A stretch of DNA of 64,000 nt from positions 47,824-111,823 of the forward strand of contig WSXV01000010.1 in the NCBI GenBank assembly GCA_009773475.1. The letters are read 5' to 3'. The translations under genes and the position numbers were made by a program. Below are positions 7,128 through 16,359 of the stretch, in pieces (positions within the stretch are counted from its first letter, which is position 1; every line of letters starts with the position of its first letter). A model generated the notes under the pieces. The model was not told the DNA's origin, made no database searches, and saw only the letters and a program-made list of their open reading frames with translations. The stretch is from Desulfobulbaceae bacterium (lineage in GTDB: Bacteria; Desulfobacterota; Desulfobulbia; Desulfobulbales; Desulfocapsaceae).

Positions 7128-8585
7128 TTATATGCTCAGGTTGATGCCTGAGTCCATGGGGCCTACATAGAGCTCTTCGACTGAGTTTAGGGACGGTTCA
7201 AAAGAGGCGTTGCCGGGGACAACTGTTCCCCGGGGGGTAGAATCCTGCCTGGAAGAAAATTGTTGCTGAAAGAAATCATTGCGGCTTGAATCTGTTGCCT
7301 CCAGGGTCACTTTGAAATCTTCCACGGTAAATCCCTGCTGCTCAAGGATTGCTCTCAACTTGGGCATATTTTTTTCAATAGTGTCCTGGATTTGCTGAGT
7401 GCCGGCGGCAATATGGGCCTTGATGGAGTCACCTTTTACCAGGATGTCGATCTTGAGAGCGCCGAGTTCGGCTGGATTAAGGTTTAGGCTTATCTTGCTT
7501 GTCTGCAGGCGGGGATTGATGCTGAAACGTTCGACAAGATGATTAATAAGTTCTTCAGCTGGAACTTGTACGGCAGGTGTTAAGGTTGCTGGTTGAGCAG
7601 CGCTGGTATGACCTGGCGTGGTGATGGCTGTTTGTGTTCCAAGGCCAGTGACAATAAATTGACTTGCTGATTCATTGTTGCTCTGGGAAACGGACAGGGG
7701 AGTGATGGTGTTCTGCTGACTGGCGTTATTCTCCTGTTGTCCCGTCTCCTGCTGTTGCTGTCCAGACGTGCGTTGATCTGATACGCCCTCAATTTTTGTG
7801 TCCAGCGAGTGTTTGCCCATATTGTCGCGCAAGGATTTCCCTGTATCTTGTGTCAAATTTCCGTCAACATCAACTTCTGTCCTGGATGCCATCGGTTTTG
7901 ACATGGTTGCAGATTCTATAGCAGATTGAAGATAGGGAGAGGTGAGGCCATTGAGCGAATCACTTGGTGCTGGCAGGGCAGATGTATGAACGGCAAGGGT
8001 ATTCCGAGGGTCCCCATTGAGGATGGAATCGATTTGCTGAGTTAAGAGAGAAGCACTCTTTGGAGTGTTCACGCTGAAAGGCTCGGTTGACAATTCTTTA
8101 CCTGCTTCGAGAGCAGTGTCTGCTGCAGCCTGCGATGTTGTCACCGGTTCATTGGTCGACATGGTCATTATCTGCTGTTGGGCGTTCACTTCAGTGTTGG
8201 CTGGTGTAGTAGGTGTAACAGGGATAGCAAGGGAAGCAGGAGTAACAACAGGAATTACAGGGGTAGCAGGTAATGCAGGATCAGCCATACCGGAAAATGT
8301 TAATGAAGCTTCCTGGCCGGTTAGAAGTTGTCTGACTGGCAGAGCCGGTATTTCTTGCAAGGAAAGGGCGGCCAATTCAGCTGCCATGACTTCCTGCTGG
8401 CTGGAAGTCGAAACGGATGTCTCTGTATCAACAGATTCCTGTGTTTCCTTGGGTGTATTATCTGCCGTTGCTGCATCCAGAAAATTACTGAATGAAGTGG
8501 TCTCATCACTTGCTGGAGCACTTTGCGCCCGAGTTTTAGGGGGAGGAACGGCTGTCGGGGTGATAGCAGGAAGGGATGCTTCCAT
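7128..8585 (-). CDS. fliK: Flagellar hook-length control protein FliK
   Basis: Molecular ruler that measures the hook and switches export specificity from hook to filament. The protein has 485 residues. Residues 1-350 are a Thr/Ser/Gln/Pro-rich low-complexity region typical of the ruler part. The conserved C-terminal Flg_hook domain is at about 350-440, with LNLNPAELGALKIDILVKGD and the following LRAILEQQGFTVEDFKV. Identification rests on that domain and on the position directly before flgD. It starts 5 bases after the MotE-like gene's stop. Confidence 0.93.
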   Translation of the reverse strand: MEASLPAITPTAVPPPKTRAQSAPASDETTSFSNFLDAATADNTPKETQESVDTETSVSTSSQQEVMAAELAALSLQEIPALPVRQLLTGQEASLTFSGMADPALPATPVIPVVTPASLAIPVTPTTPANTEVNAQQQIMTMSTNEPVTTSQAAADTALEAGKELSTEPFSVNTPKSASLLTQQIDSILNGDPRNTLAVHTSALPAPSDSLNGLTSPYLQSAIESATMSKPMASRTEVDVDGNLTQDTGKSLRDNMGKHSLDTKIEGVSDQRTSGQQQQETGQQENNASQQNTITPLSVSQSNNESASQFIVTGLGTQTAITTPGHTSAAQPATLTPAVQVPAEELINHLVERFSINPRLQTSKISLNLNPAELGALKIDILVKGDSIKAHIAAGTQQIQDTIEKNMPKLRAILEQQGFTVEDFKVTLEATDSSRNDFFQQQFSSRQDSTPRGTVVPGNASFEPSLNSVEELYVGPMDSGINLSI

Positions 8586-8590
8586 AGTTT

Positions 8591-9172
8591 TTACTCCGTT
8601 GACAAGGTGGACAGGGTAGTGGTCAAAGACGATGCCTTCAGTTTATCAAGTTGCTCCATGAGCTTGGCCGCCGATTTCGTTTTCATACCGGCAATGATGT
8701 CCGCTGCCAGCTGTTGATCTTTAAGAACACTCAAGGCAAGAGCTGCTTTATCCGGTTCCATTTTCGAGTATATCTTGCTCAGCTCTTCAATTTTTTTAAG
8801 CTCTGCGGCGTCTTTCTGGGCGAGCAATTCTTCGGTCTTTTGCTGCACTTTTTTAAGTTCCTGAATTTTTTTCTCCATTTGTTCAAATTTCTTATCGACT
8901 TCTTGCTCGAGGGTCTTTAGCTCCTTTTCCCGGTCTGCCAATACTTTTATCTTTTCCTGTAAACCTGCCCGTTCCTGTTCAAGGGTGTCGTAAAGTCGGC
9001 GCTCCTCCACGGAAGAGTAAGATTTTTCCTGAGGTGTGTTGGCCGGGGGAGCTTCTGTCTTGTCAGACTTTGTGTCTTGTTTCGGCTCATTAGCTGCCAG
9101 TAATGGGAGCGGAGTGAAAATAATTGCCAAAGACAAACAGAGAAACAATAAACAAGAGATTTCTTTTTTCAT
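8591..9172 (-). CDS. MotE-like periplasmic coiled-coil protein of the flagellar operon
   Basis: A 193-residue protein with a cleavable signal peptide (about 1-26), a charged linker, a long coiled coil (about 55-130, many E/K/Q heptads) and a C-terminal helical domain (ELSKIYSKMEPDKAALALSV, then AADIIAGMKTKSAAKLMEQL) resembling the MgtE N-terminal/MotE fold. In rhizobia MotE is a periplasmic chaperone for the motor protein MotC, and related proteins lie between fliJ and fliK in many flagellar operons. Here it sits directly before fliK. The role is inferred as periplasmic motor or stator support. The family assignment is moderately secure and the exact function is not. Confidence 0.75.
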   Translation of the reverse strand: MKKEISCLLFLCLSLAIIFTPLPLLAANEPKQDTKSDKTEAPPANTPQEKSYSSVEERRLYDTLEQERAGLQEKIKVLADREKELKTLEQEVDKKFEQMEKKIQELKKVQQKTEELLAQKDAAELKKIEELSKIYSKMEPDKAALALSVLKDQQLAADIIAGMKTKSAAKLMEQLDKLKASSLTTTLSTLSTE

Positions 9173-9454
9173 GATAGGTTCACAAAGGTAAAGGGAATGA
9201 ATTCTTGGTGCTCAATCCTCACGTATCTCAATTGCATACAATGAAACCAGCAAAAGTGGAATGGAACAGCCAACACCCCTAAAAAAGAGGAGGTGCAGAT
9301 TTTTGGTTAAGTATATTTTGAGGTATGGAAGAAATGCGGAGAAAGCTTCACTGGCCGCAGTTTAATGTCCCGAGAAGTATGAAAAGTACAAAAAAGGGAC
9401 ATGCCGTCATTTGACGGTGAGGATTGACTCCAAGCCCACTCTATGCCGTTGTTG

Positions 9455-9889
9455 CTATTTCCTGTTATGAAAGATAACCGCAATTTCATCAAGGGTGGCG
9501 GTCTCTTTTTGATGCAGATAGAGCTGCCAGGCTTCATTCTGTTTTGTTTGCAGGGTTTCCATTATTTTCCGGTCTTTACTGCGGGATATCAGATGCTTCT
9601 GTGCCCGGTTTGTTTCCTCTTTTTTGCCGCGCAGGATGGTCTGTAATGTCAGACGCTGTTTTTCAAGCAGGAGAATCCGCTGTTCGAATTGAGCCTGCTT
9701 GATCACCTCAATTCCATTGATTTGCTCCCTTGCCAATGTCTCAATAAGGTGTAAGAGGATTTCTTCATTTTTGTCGAGTTGCTGCTGAGCGTTATGTTCT
9801 GCCTCCTGCGCCTGGACCAGGCGATGAATGGCCTGGTCTTCCAGAATTTTTCGATGCTTGAGAACCGTGAGGAGTGAAAATGGCTTCAT
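9455..9889 (-). CDS. fliJ: Flagellar export chaperone FliJ
   Basis: Soluble coiled-coil stalk protein that inserts into the FliI ATPase hexamer and links it to the export gate. The protein has 144 residues, almost entirely helical and charged, starting KPFSLLTVLKHRKILEDQAI, which is the usual FliJ N terminus. FliJ sequences diverge strongly, so the call depends on length, coiled-coil pattern and position immediately after fliI. A 282-bp gap separates it from the MotE-like gene. That gap contains CCGTCA-AA-TGACGG followed by a T-run on the minus strand, a possible weak terminator. Confidence 0.88.
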   Translation of the reverse strand: MKPFSLLTVLKHRKILEDQAIHRLVQAQEAEHNAQQQLDKNEEILLHLIETLAREQINGIEVIKQAQFEQRILLLEKQRLTLQTILRGKKEETNRAQKHLISRSKDRKIMETLQTKQNEAWQLYLHQKETATLDEIAVIFHNRK

Positions 9890-9941
9890 GGGAGAATAAT
9901 TGAGCGCTAAAAGAGCTATCTGCTAACAGTCAAAAAGGTGT

Positions 9942-11315
9942 TCATTTCTTATCGAGGTCTTCGCCTCGGCGATCTCTTTTTTGGGGAGCATCATCTTTTC
10001 TGCCGCTGAGCAGTTCCCCAAGTTGTTCAATGGTTTGTTTCAACGGGGTGCTTTCGGTCATCCCCTGCTTGAGGAAGTCGTTGATAGAGTCTATTCTGGT
10101 GATGGCATGGTCAATTTTAGGGTTCGATCCTTTGGCGTAGGCTCCGATATTAATGAGATCTTCAGCCTCCTTGTGCGTTGCAAGAATGGATCTGACCTGA
10201 CCTGCCAGTTCAAGATGACGTGGGGAGACGATGTCGCGCATGACCCGGCTGGTAGAGTTCAGAATATCGATGGCCGGGAAGTGGTTCTTGGCGGCAATGG
10301 CCCGGGAAAGAACAATATGACCATCAAGGATGGAGCGTACTGAGTCCGCTACCGGTTCGGTCATATCGTCACCATCAACCAGGACCGTGTAGAGTCCGGT
10401 GATGGAACCCTTGCCGTTGAAGCGTCCAGCCCGTTCAAGAAGTTTCGGCAGGGTGGCGAAGACGGAAGGGGTGTACCCCTTGGTAGTGGGCGGTTCACCT
10501 ACGGCAAGGCCAATCTCGCGCATGGCCATGGCAAAGCGGGTGACGGAATCCATCATTAACAGGACATTTTTCCCTTGCCCACAAAAGAACTCCGCGATGG
10601 CAGTGGCCACAAAGGCTCCCCGCATTCGCAGTAGCGGGGATTGATCCGAGGTGACCACCACAATTACTGAGCGAGCCAGGCCATCCTTACCAAGATCGCG
10701 CTCGATAAATTCCCTTACCTCACGTCCTCGTTCACCAATCAATGCGATGACGTTGATGTCAGCTCTGGCATACCGGGCCATCATGCCCAGAAGTACACTT
10801 TTGCCGACACCGGAACCAGCCATAATGCCCATGCGCTGCCCCATGCCACAGGTTGTCAGGCCGTTGATCGAACGAATTCCAAGATCAAGGGATTCGGAGA
10901 TGTTGGCCCGCTGCATTGGCCCGGGAGGCAGGGCATAGATGGCCTTTTCCTGAGTGAGCAAAGGGGCAGGAAGGCCGTCCAGAGGGTTTTCCATGGCATC
11001 AATGACTCGCCCCAGGAGGGTGTCGCCGACTTGGATGGTAGCGCTGTCCTTGATGATCCTGATCTGGCTGCCGGGTCCCAGGCCACGTAATTCACCCAGG
11101 GGCATGAGCAGGGCCCGCGAATCTTTGAAGCCGACGATCTCCGCCATTATCGGCTCCTTGTTTCTATCAAGCGGGGTCAACTGGCAGAGAGAGCCAATGG
11201 AGGAGGAGGGACAGAATCCTTCGACTACCAGCCCGACAATGCGGGTGACTTTTCCCCAGACCTTAATCGGGTTGAGATTGGCAATGGCGGTGGCTGCTGG
11301 GGAGAGGGAGGACAT
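9942..11315 (-). CDS. fliI: Flagellar export ATPase FliI
   Basis: Cytoplasmic hexameric ATPase that unfolds and delivers export substrates. The protein has 457 residues. The Walker A motif GSGVGKS is at about 167-173 and the Walker B VLLMMD at about 251-256. The surrounding sequence (GERGREVREF, GEPPTTKGYTPSVFATLPKL) is characteristic of the FliI/YscN family and excludes the F1 beta subunit. The C-terminal 20 residues form a highly charged tail (RKDDAPQKRDRRGEDLDKK) not typical of the family. The gene starts 2 bases after fliH ends and is followed by fliJ. Confidence 0.97.
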   Translation of the reverse strand: MSSLSPAATAIANLNPIKVWGKVTRIVGLVVEGFCPSSSIGSLCQLTPLDRNKEPIMAEIVGFKDSRALLMPLGELRGLGPGSQIRIIKDSATIQVGDTLLGRVIDAMENPLDGLPAPLLTQEKAIYALPPGPMQRANISESLDLGIRSINGLTTCGMGQRMGIMAGSGVGKSVLLGMMARYARADINVIALIGERGREVREFIERDLGKDGLARSVIVVVTSDQSPLLRMRGAFVATAIAEFFCGQGKNVLLMMDSVTRFAMAMREIGLAVGEPPTTKGYTPSVFATLPKLLERAGRFNGKGSITGLYTVLVDGDDMTEPVADSVRSILDGHIVLSRAIAAKNHFPAIDILNSTSRVMRDIVSPRHLELAGQVRSILATHKEAEDLINIGAYAKGSNPKIDHAITRIDSINDFLKQGMTESTPLKQTIEQLGELLSGRKDDAPQKRDRRGEDLDKK

Positions 11316-11317
11316 GG

Positions 11318-12118
11318 TTACAGGATTTTTTGTAGAGGTTCTATCGCGACGGAGGCAGTCAAGGGGCCAGATTCCTGAGAAGACTCAAGGGCTTCCCTGA
11401 TGACTTGCAACTGGCTGTCGACGGTGGCATCAACGGTGCAATGGGCTGATTCTAGTATGCAACCACCGCGTTCTATGGACTTATCTGTCTTGAGAACGAT
11501 ATTGTCGAGTCCGCTGATGTCGTCAATGAGTTCTTTTTTCTTTGCCTGGATAGCCTCAAAATCTTGCGGGTTGATCCGAATCTGGAATTCTTCTGACTTA
11601 ACTGCAAGGCGAATGGCATCCTCAATGGTAGCAAGAATTGTTTCACTTTGTTCATCAATGGAATGGCGGATGATCTTTTCGGCAATGATCATGACCAGCC
11701 TGTGCATCTCGTCGAGATTATTGCGCAGTATCGTTTCATGTAGGTTTGTTAATTGATTGCAGGCTGATTGCAGGGTAAGGGCAGCGTTCCCAAAATCTTT
11801 ATCTGCCTGGCGTCTTCCTTCAAGCGCACCTTCATAAAAAGCCTGTTGTCGGATCAGGTCCAGGTCAACGGCGGGGGCGGGCGGTGCGAGAGGAGGAGCA
11901 GCGTCAGCAGAATTTTCTGCCTTTGCAGATTGACCAGGCAAGACAGGATTTTGATTAGAGTCAACCTTGGCTCCATGGGGGCCGTCAGCAACAAATGATT
12001 TTCGAGGTGCTAGTGCTGATATCTCCTGCCAGGATGATTCCGAGGAGGAACCTGGTGAAGGGAGAAGTTGTTTCGCGACAAAGGAGTCACTGTGTTTGAA
12101 GATTTTAGACAAGCTCAT
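11318..12118 (-). CDS. fliH: Flagellar export regulator FliH
   Basis: Stator-like cytoplasmic protein that dimerises, binds FliI and ties it to FliN in the C ring. From ATG 12118 it has 266 residues: a variable Pro/Ala/Ser-rich N-terminal half, a helical section with IRQQAFYEGALEGRRQADKD, and a conserved C-terminal domain containing IIAEKIIRHSIDEQ and IRINPQDFEAIQAK. An in-frame TTG at 12136 would extend it by six residues, but GGGAG eight bases before the ATG supports 12118. The start overlaps the end of fliG by 14 bases, which suggests translational coupling. Confidence 0.92.
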   Translation of the reverse strand: MSLSKIFKHSDSFVAKQLLPSPGSSSESSWQEISALAPRKSFVADGPHGAKVDSNQNPVLPGQSAKAENSADAAPPLAPPAPAVDLDLIRQQAFYEGALEGRRQADKDFGNAALTLQSACNQLTNLHETILRNNLDEMHRLVMIIAEKIIRHSIDEQSETILATIEDAIRLAVKSEEFQIRINPQDFEAIQAKKKELIDDISGLDNIVLKTDKSIERGGCILESAHCTVDATVDSQLQVIREALESSQESGPLTASVAIEPLQKIL

Positions 12119-13109
12119 CGCCACTCCCTGATCCAAGCACTATTTTCCCTTCATCTTGAAGTTTCATGGCGATCTTGACGATGGTCTGCTGCATGGCCTC
12201 AACCTCAGAAAGCCTCACCGGCCCCATGGCATCGAGGTCATCGCGGATCATATCACCGGCACGGGATGACATATTGGCAAAGATCTTCTCTTTCATTTCA
12301 TCGGAGGCTGATTTCAAGGCCAGGGTCAGGGAGTCGTTACTGACCTCACGGAGAATGAGCTGGAGTGAACGGCCATCAAGGGCCACCAGATTTTCAAAGG
12401 TGAACATGCGTTTCCGAATTTCTTCCGCCATATCCGGGTCTGACTGTTCGATGGATTCGAGGATTTCCGTATCCATACTGTTTTTCATATGATCCAGGAG
12501 ATCGACAACTTTATCCAACCCTCCAACCTGCTTCTGCTCTTTGCTGCCGACCAGGCCAATCTCGCGATGCAGGGCATCTTCAATACGATTGATAACCTCG
12601 GTGGAAACTTTTTCAATTTTGGCGATTCGGTAGATAACGTCAGCGCGAACCTCTTCGGGAAGATTGGCCAGGATTTCGCTGGCGTGTTCCACATGCTGGG
12701 TGGAAAGAATAAGGGCCATGGTCTGGGGATGTTCTTTTTCGAGCAGGCCGGCCACCATCTTTGGATGCATCAGGGCAATGGTTTCCAGGGGCCGTGATTC
12801 GGTCCCGGAAACAAATTGCTCCATGAGCTCAGCCGTACGTTCTTCTGAACCTGCAGAGGAAATGGCCTTTTTGGCAAATTCAGCGCCCTTGACAAACAGG
12901 CCGGCAAGCTCCTTCTGGGTCTCAGCATAATTAGCGAAGACCTTATCTTTAATAGTTTCAGGGATATGATCAATGGTAGCCATGGTGCGAGTCACTTGGC
13001 GGATCTCGTCGTCAGAGAGTTCCTGGAAAATCTTGGCGGTGGCCTCTTCGCCCAGGCAAATGAGCAGGACGGCAGCCTTGTTGATGCCGGTGAGGGTTTT
13101 AATATTCAT
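12105..13109 (-). CDS. fliG: Flagellar motor switch protein FliG
   Basis: Rotor protein that joins the MS ring (FliF) to the C ring and carries the torque-generating face. The protein has 334 residues with the three-domain FliG layout. The middle domain contains HPQTMALILSTQHVEHASEI. The C-terminal domain has the charged torque helix SRAGDMIRDDLDAMGPVRLSE, with the conserved R and D/D residues in place, so the motor should be functional. AGGAT precedes the ATG at 13109. It follows fliF by 13 bases. Confidence 0.97.
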   Translation of the reverse strand: MNIKTLTGINKAAVLLICLGEEATAKIFQELSDDEIRQVTRTMATIDHIPETIKDKVFANYAETQKELAGLFVKGAEFAKKAISSAGSEERTAELMEQFVSGTESRPLETIALMHPKMVAGLLEKEHPQTMALILSTQHVEHASEILANLPEEVRADVIYRIAKIEKVSTEVINRIEDALHREIGLVGSKEQKQVGGLDKVVDLLDHMKNSMDTEILESIEQSDPDMAEEIRKRMFTFENLVALDGRSLQLILREVSNDSLTLALKSASDEMKEKIFANMSSRAGDMIRDDLDAMGPVRLSEVEAMQQTIVKIAMKLQDEGKIVLGSGSGDELV

Positions 13110-13122
13110 TCATTATCCTATG

Positions 13123-14736
13123 TTATCCTTCCTGAATCCAGTTCTTTACAATATAGGCGGTTGGAACCTGATTCCTTGCAATGTCCTTGCGCATGTGCAG
13201 AATCATTTCATCGGGTGGCACTTCCGGTTCAGCTTCTTCCCTTGGCGGAGCGGCCTGCTCTCGTTCCATGTCGGCCACGGTTTTATTGTGTTGGGTTACT
13301 TCTCCCTTCAATGTCTTGATGACCGGGCGGATCAGTAAAAAATAGGTAAGCAGTGCACCTATACCAATCAAGCCATATTTGATAAAGGGAAGATATTCAT
13401 ACAGCTTGTTGGCAGGAGTTCCTTCGGTGATAACCGCATCTTTCGGAGGCTCGGTAAAGGGCATGGACACGATATTGAGACTGTCACCCCGCGCCTTCAC
13501 CAATCCCAAGGCGCTTGTGACCATGTTTTCAAGGGATTTAAGCTCCTCTTCAGTCCGGGGCTGAGTGGTGGCTGGTTCCTTCTCTTTGCCGGGGATAATC
13601 TTGTCTGCCACCAGGACAGACACCGAGAGCTTGGTGATGCTGCCGACAGGGTTAATGGTTTTGCTGATGGTTTTGCTGATCTCGTAGTTCGTGGTACGTG
13701 AATTCTTGCTCGATGAGGGGCCGGATTTAGTCTGTTCGGGCGCATTGCCCTGGAGGTTGGATTGTACGCCCGGGACCCCTCCGCTGCTTTGACTGTTGCT
13801 GACTTCCTGCTGCTGTTGCTCGCTGCGAATTACCGGGTCATCGGCGTCAAAAAGCTCCTGGGTTTTTTCAACCTTAGCAAAATCCAAGGTCGCCGAGACG
13901 CGGACCATGGATTTGTCTACGCCCAGGGTCTTATCGAGCAGGTTCAAGGCCCGGGCCTCCATCCGCTGTTCCACTTCCTGCTGAAAGGCCAGCATGTCAA
14001 GGGAGAGGCTCTGGTCGGAGTCTTCTTTTTTTGTGCTGCTCAGTTCCTTGCCGGAGGCGTCGATGACCTTGACATTTTCAGGATTCATCCCCGTGACCGA
14101 TCCTGCCACCAGATGCACGACCCCTTGAACCTGGTCTTTATCCAGTGTTCGACCGGGTTTCAGGGTAACAATGACGGAGGCCGTGGCCGCTTTCTGCTGG
14201 TTTTCAAAAAGGCGTTTTTCCGGAAGAGCCAGATGAACCCGGGTCGCTTCAACCGGCCCAAGGGAGCTGATGGTTCGAGCGAGCTCTCCCTGCAGAGCTC
14301 GAGTGTAGTTCACCTTCTGGACAAAATCGGTGAGGGCGAAACTCTGTTTGTCAAATATCTCAAAGCCAACCCCACCTCCGGATGGTAGTCCGCTTGCAGC
14401 AAGTTCAAGTCGGGTTTCATAGAGCTTGTCCGCCGGAACCCAGATGTTTTTGCCATCATTCTTCAGTTGATAGGGGATCTTCTGCCCTTTGAGCCAGTTG
14501 ATCACTGAACCGGCATCGGATTCATTGAGATTGGCATAGAGTAATTGCTGTGTTGCTGTTTGCGACTGGACGATGATGACCGCAAACAGGGCAATTGAGA
14601 TAAGGGCAACACCTGCAAGGGCTAATTGCCGGGAAAGTGGCCATTCAGTGATCAGCTTCAGAATATTTTTGCGTTCAATGCCACCGCTTGCAGCGGTATC
14701 TCTGGTGAGCGGAGATGTTGTTTTTTCGTCTGCCAT
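13123..14736 (-). CDS. fliF: Flagellar MS-ring protein FliF
   Basis: Inner-membrane MS-ring protein, the base of the flagellar rotor and housing of the export gate. The protein has 537 residues. A first transmembrane helix is at about 37-57 and a second at about 450-470. Between them lie the YscJ/FliF ring-building domain (RVHLALPEKRLFENQQKAAT, then GVVHLVAGSVTGMNPENVKV) and a Ser/Gln-rich loop (LQGNAPEQTKSGPSSSKNSR). The C-terminal cytoplasmic tail should bind FliG, encoded next. A 365-bp gap containing tandem hairpin repeats separates it from fliE. Confidence 0.96.
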   Translation of the reverse strand: MADEKTTSPLTRDTAASGGIERKNILKLITEWPLSRQLALAGVALISIALFAVIIVQSQTATQQLLYANLNESDAGSVINWLKGQKIPYQLKNDGKNIWVPADKLYETRLELAASGLPSGGGVGFEIFDKQSFALTDFVQKVNYTRALQGELARTISSLGPVEATRVHLALPEKRLFENQQKAATASVIVTLKPGRTLDKDQVQGVVHLVAGSVTGMNPENVKVIDASGKELSSTKKEDSDQSLSLDMLAFQQEVEQRMEARALNLLDKTLGVDKSMVRVSATLDFAKVEKTQELFDADDPVIRSEQQQQEVSNSQSSGGVPGVQSNLQGNAPEQTKSGPSSSKNSRTTNYEISKTISKTINPVGSITKLSVSVLVADKIIPGKEKEPATTQPRTEEELKSLENMVTSALGLVKARGDSLNIVSMPFTEPPKDAVITEGTPANKLYEYLPFIKYGLIGIGALLTYFLLIRPVIKTLKGEVTQHNKTVADMEREQAAPPREEAEPEVPPDEMILHMRKDIARNQVPTAYIVKNWIQEG

Positions 14737-14891
14737 GAAAAAATCCTTTTTTATTATGGCTGTTTGCCAGGAAGGCGCCTGTTCAGAGAGCCAACCGGGA
14801 AAGAACGGCTGTTTCTTTGAGGAAGTTTAAAAAGTTCGAAGAAGGGTAGGCAGGGACAGACCCTGCTTACGTCTCATTTCTTAGTGTTTTA

Positions 14892-15103
14892 CAGCAGCCG
14901 ATTCAGCGAACCAGCCGGAAAAGATTGGCTGGCCTCGCTGAATCGGCATAAGAGCCCGTAAATCATTCAGGCAAAAAAACTTGCCATCGGCGCTATTCTT
15001 GGTGTTTTTCAGCAGCCGCTTTGCCGAACCAACCGGTAAAGCGGCATAAGAGCCCGTAAATCATTCAGGCAAAAAAAACTTGCCTGAATGATAACGGTCT
15101 CTA
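14892..15103 (-). repeat. Stop-codon hairpin repeat, locus B: two tandem units between fliE and fliF
   Basis: Two units start at 14892 and 15010 (period 118 bp), both opening CAGCAGCCG. The complete gene-proximal unit has AGAGCCCGT (15049-15057), a 13-bp perfect stem ATCATTCAGGCAA/TTGCCTGAATGAT (15060-15072/15080-15092) and ACGGTCTCT (15094-15102). The TAG stop of fliE (15101-15103, minus strand) is part of the last block. The distal unit keeps the identical left arm but its right arm is replaced. Its first hairpin (GCCGATTCAGCG against CGCTGAATCGGC) differs in sequence from the other loci but still pairs. The repeat sits inside the flagellar operon. A further degenerate unit may lie at about 14770-14820. 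Confidence 0.92.
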
Positions 15104-15397
15104 AATCTGCATTCGCATTACTTCTTCATAGGCTTGAAGGGCCTTATTGCGCATCTGAACCAGCATCTTTAGAGAGATATCAGCCTCTTCCACGGCAATC
15201 ATGACTTCATGCAGGCTCTCGGCATTACCGGTGTTCATCTGTTGGATCGCCTGTTCCCCGGTATTCTGAATCTGGTTCACCTGCTGAATGGTGGATTTCA
15301 TAATATCTCCAAATCCACTTTTGGCAGAGGACACAGGGCTGGTGTCTGCCGGGCGCAGGGACATTGATGTCCCGATTCCGCTCATCTCTATACTCAT
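15101..15397 (-). CDS. fliE: Flagellar hook-basal body complex protein FliE
   Basis: Small rod-base protein joining the MS ring to the proximal rod. The protein has 98 residues, and the conserved C-terminal helices (LHEVMIAVEEADISLKMLVQ, then MRNKALQAYEEVMRMQI) are complete. It begins 6 bases after flgC ends, completing the flgB-flgC-fliE trio. The stop codon TAG belongs to the dispersed hairpin repeat that follows at once. The normal C terminus (ending near EVMRMQI in most FliE) shows that the repeat ends exactly at the gene's natural stop. Confidence 0.95.
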   Translation of the reverse strand: MSIEMSGIGTSMSLRPADTSPVSSAKSGFGDIMKSTIQQVNQIQNTGEQAIQQMNTGNAESLHEVMIAVEEADISLKMLVQMRNKALQAYEEVMRMQI

Positions 15398-15403
15398 ATT
15401 CTG

Positions 15404-15835
15404 TTACCTCCCTATCTCAAGTGCTTTCAGAGCCATTCGTTTAGCTGATTTAATGACCGTGGTATTGGCCTCATAGGCCCTGGTCGCCGATGTCATGTCC
15501 ACCATCTCTTTTAACACATTGACATTGGGCATCGCAACATAGCCATCTTCGCCCGCATCGGGATGGGATGGGTTGTAAATACGGAGCGGTTCATCCTGAT
15601 CTTCGAGGATTTGTGTAACTTCCACCCCCTGGATGGTGTTTTTGAGTTTTCCATCCAACTGTTCTTTAAAGGAAAGTGGCTGGCTCTGAAAATGAACGGA
15701 TTTTTTCTTGTAGGGGCCACCCTCAGGGGTCGAGGTGGTTTCCACGTTGGCCAGATTAGAACTGATGGTGTCGAGACGAATTCTCTGTGCCTTCAGGGCG
15801 GAGGCACTGACATCGAATGTGTTGAAAATATCCAT
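15404..15835 (-). CDS. flgC: Flagellar proximal rod protein FlgC
   Basis: Proximal rod subunit in the periplasmic drive shaft. The protein has 143 residues with the rod-family N terminus (ALKAQRIRLDTISSNLANVE) and the C-terminal block MVDMTSATRAYEANTTVIKS, both diagnostic of FlgC. The central ESVHFQ-like region and the NPSHPDAGEDGYVAMPNVN motif are typical. Starts at ATG 15835, 34 bases after flgB ends. Length and ends are normal. Confidence 0.97.
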   Translation of the reverse strand: MDIFNTFDVSASALKAQRIRLDTISSNLANVETTSTPEGGPYKKKSVHFQSQPLSFKEQLDGKLKNTIQGVEVTQILEDQDEPLRIYNPSHPDAGEDGYVAMPNVNVLKEMVDMTSATRAYEANTTVIKSAKRMALKALEIGR

Positions 15836-15869
15836 GAATAAATTTCCTCGGATGGATGATTAAGAAAAG

Positions 15870-16280
15870 TTATTGGCCGCCTTGAACGACGTAGCTCAGT
15901 AGGGATAACTTCTTCTTCAATAATTGTGCCGCAGTTTCATACAATAGCTCATTTTCAGAGAGGGCGAGCATTTCCTCATCAACGCTGACTCCATTTTGAT
16001 CCCCAATGCCTGTCGTGTCGGAATCCGTTGTCAGGGTGCCGGAGACGCCTTGAAGGTCAGAGGTTCCAATGGGGAAATGGTCAGGATGGGTCGCTGTGGT
16101 TTTGCCTTTTCCCTGTACTGCCTGCTCCAGTTCTTTCTCAAATTCAAAGCGGGACGGGGAAAAACCGGGGGTGTCGGCGTTGGCGATGTTTGATGCTATT
16201 ACCCGTTGATTGGCTGACCGCAGGTCCAACGTTTTTTTCAGGAGATGAATGTTTGCATCAAAAAGAGAAAGTTTTTCCAT
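15870..16280 (-). CDS. flgB: Flagellar proximal rod protein FlgB
   Basis: Proximal rod subunit, the first rod protein after FliE. The protein has 136 residues. The N-terminal segment RSANQRVIASNIANADTPGF carries the rod-family SNIANADTPG signature, and the C-terminal helix (ETAAQLLKKKLSLLSYVVQG) is complete. It lies 79 bases after the 802-residue TPR gene on the same strand. The gap contains ACAGG/CCTGT with a ten-base T-run (16321-16354, minus strand), a weak terminator or attenuator, so flgB may receive only part of the upstream transcript. Confidence 0.96.
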   Translation of the reverse strand: MEKLSLFDANIHLLKKTLDLRSANQRVIASNIANADTPGFSPSRFEFEKELEQAVQGKGKTTATHPDHFPIGTSDLQGVSGTLTTDSDTTGIGDQNGVSVDEEMLALSENELLYETAAQLLKKKLSLLSYVVQGGQ

Positions 16281-16359
16281 GGAAAGTGCCTTGGTTTAAA
16301 ATTTAGACCCTTTGTCTCAGCAAAAAAAAAACAGGGGGAAGCGGGAATTCCTGTCTTGA

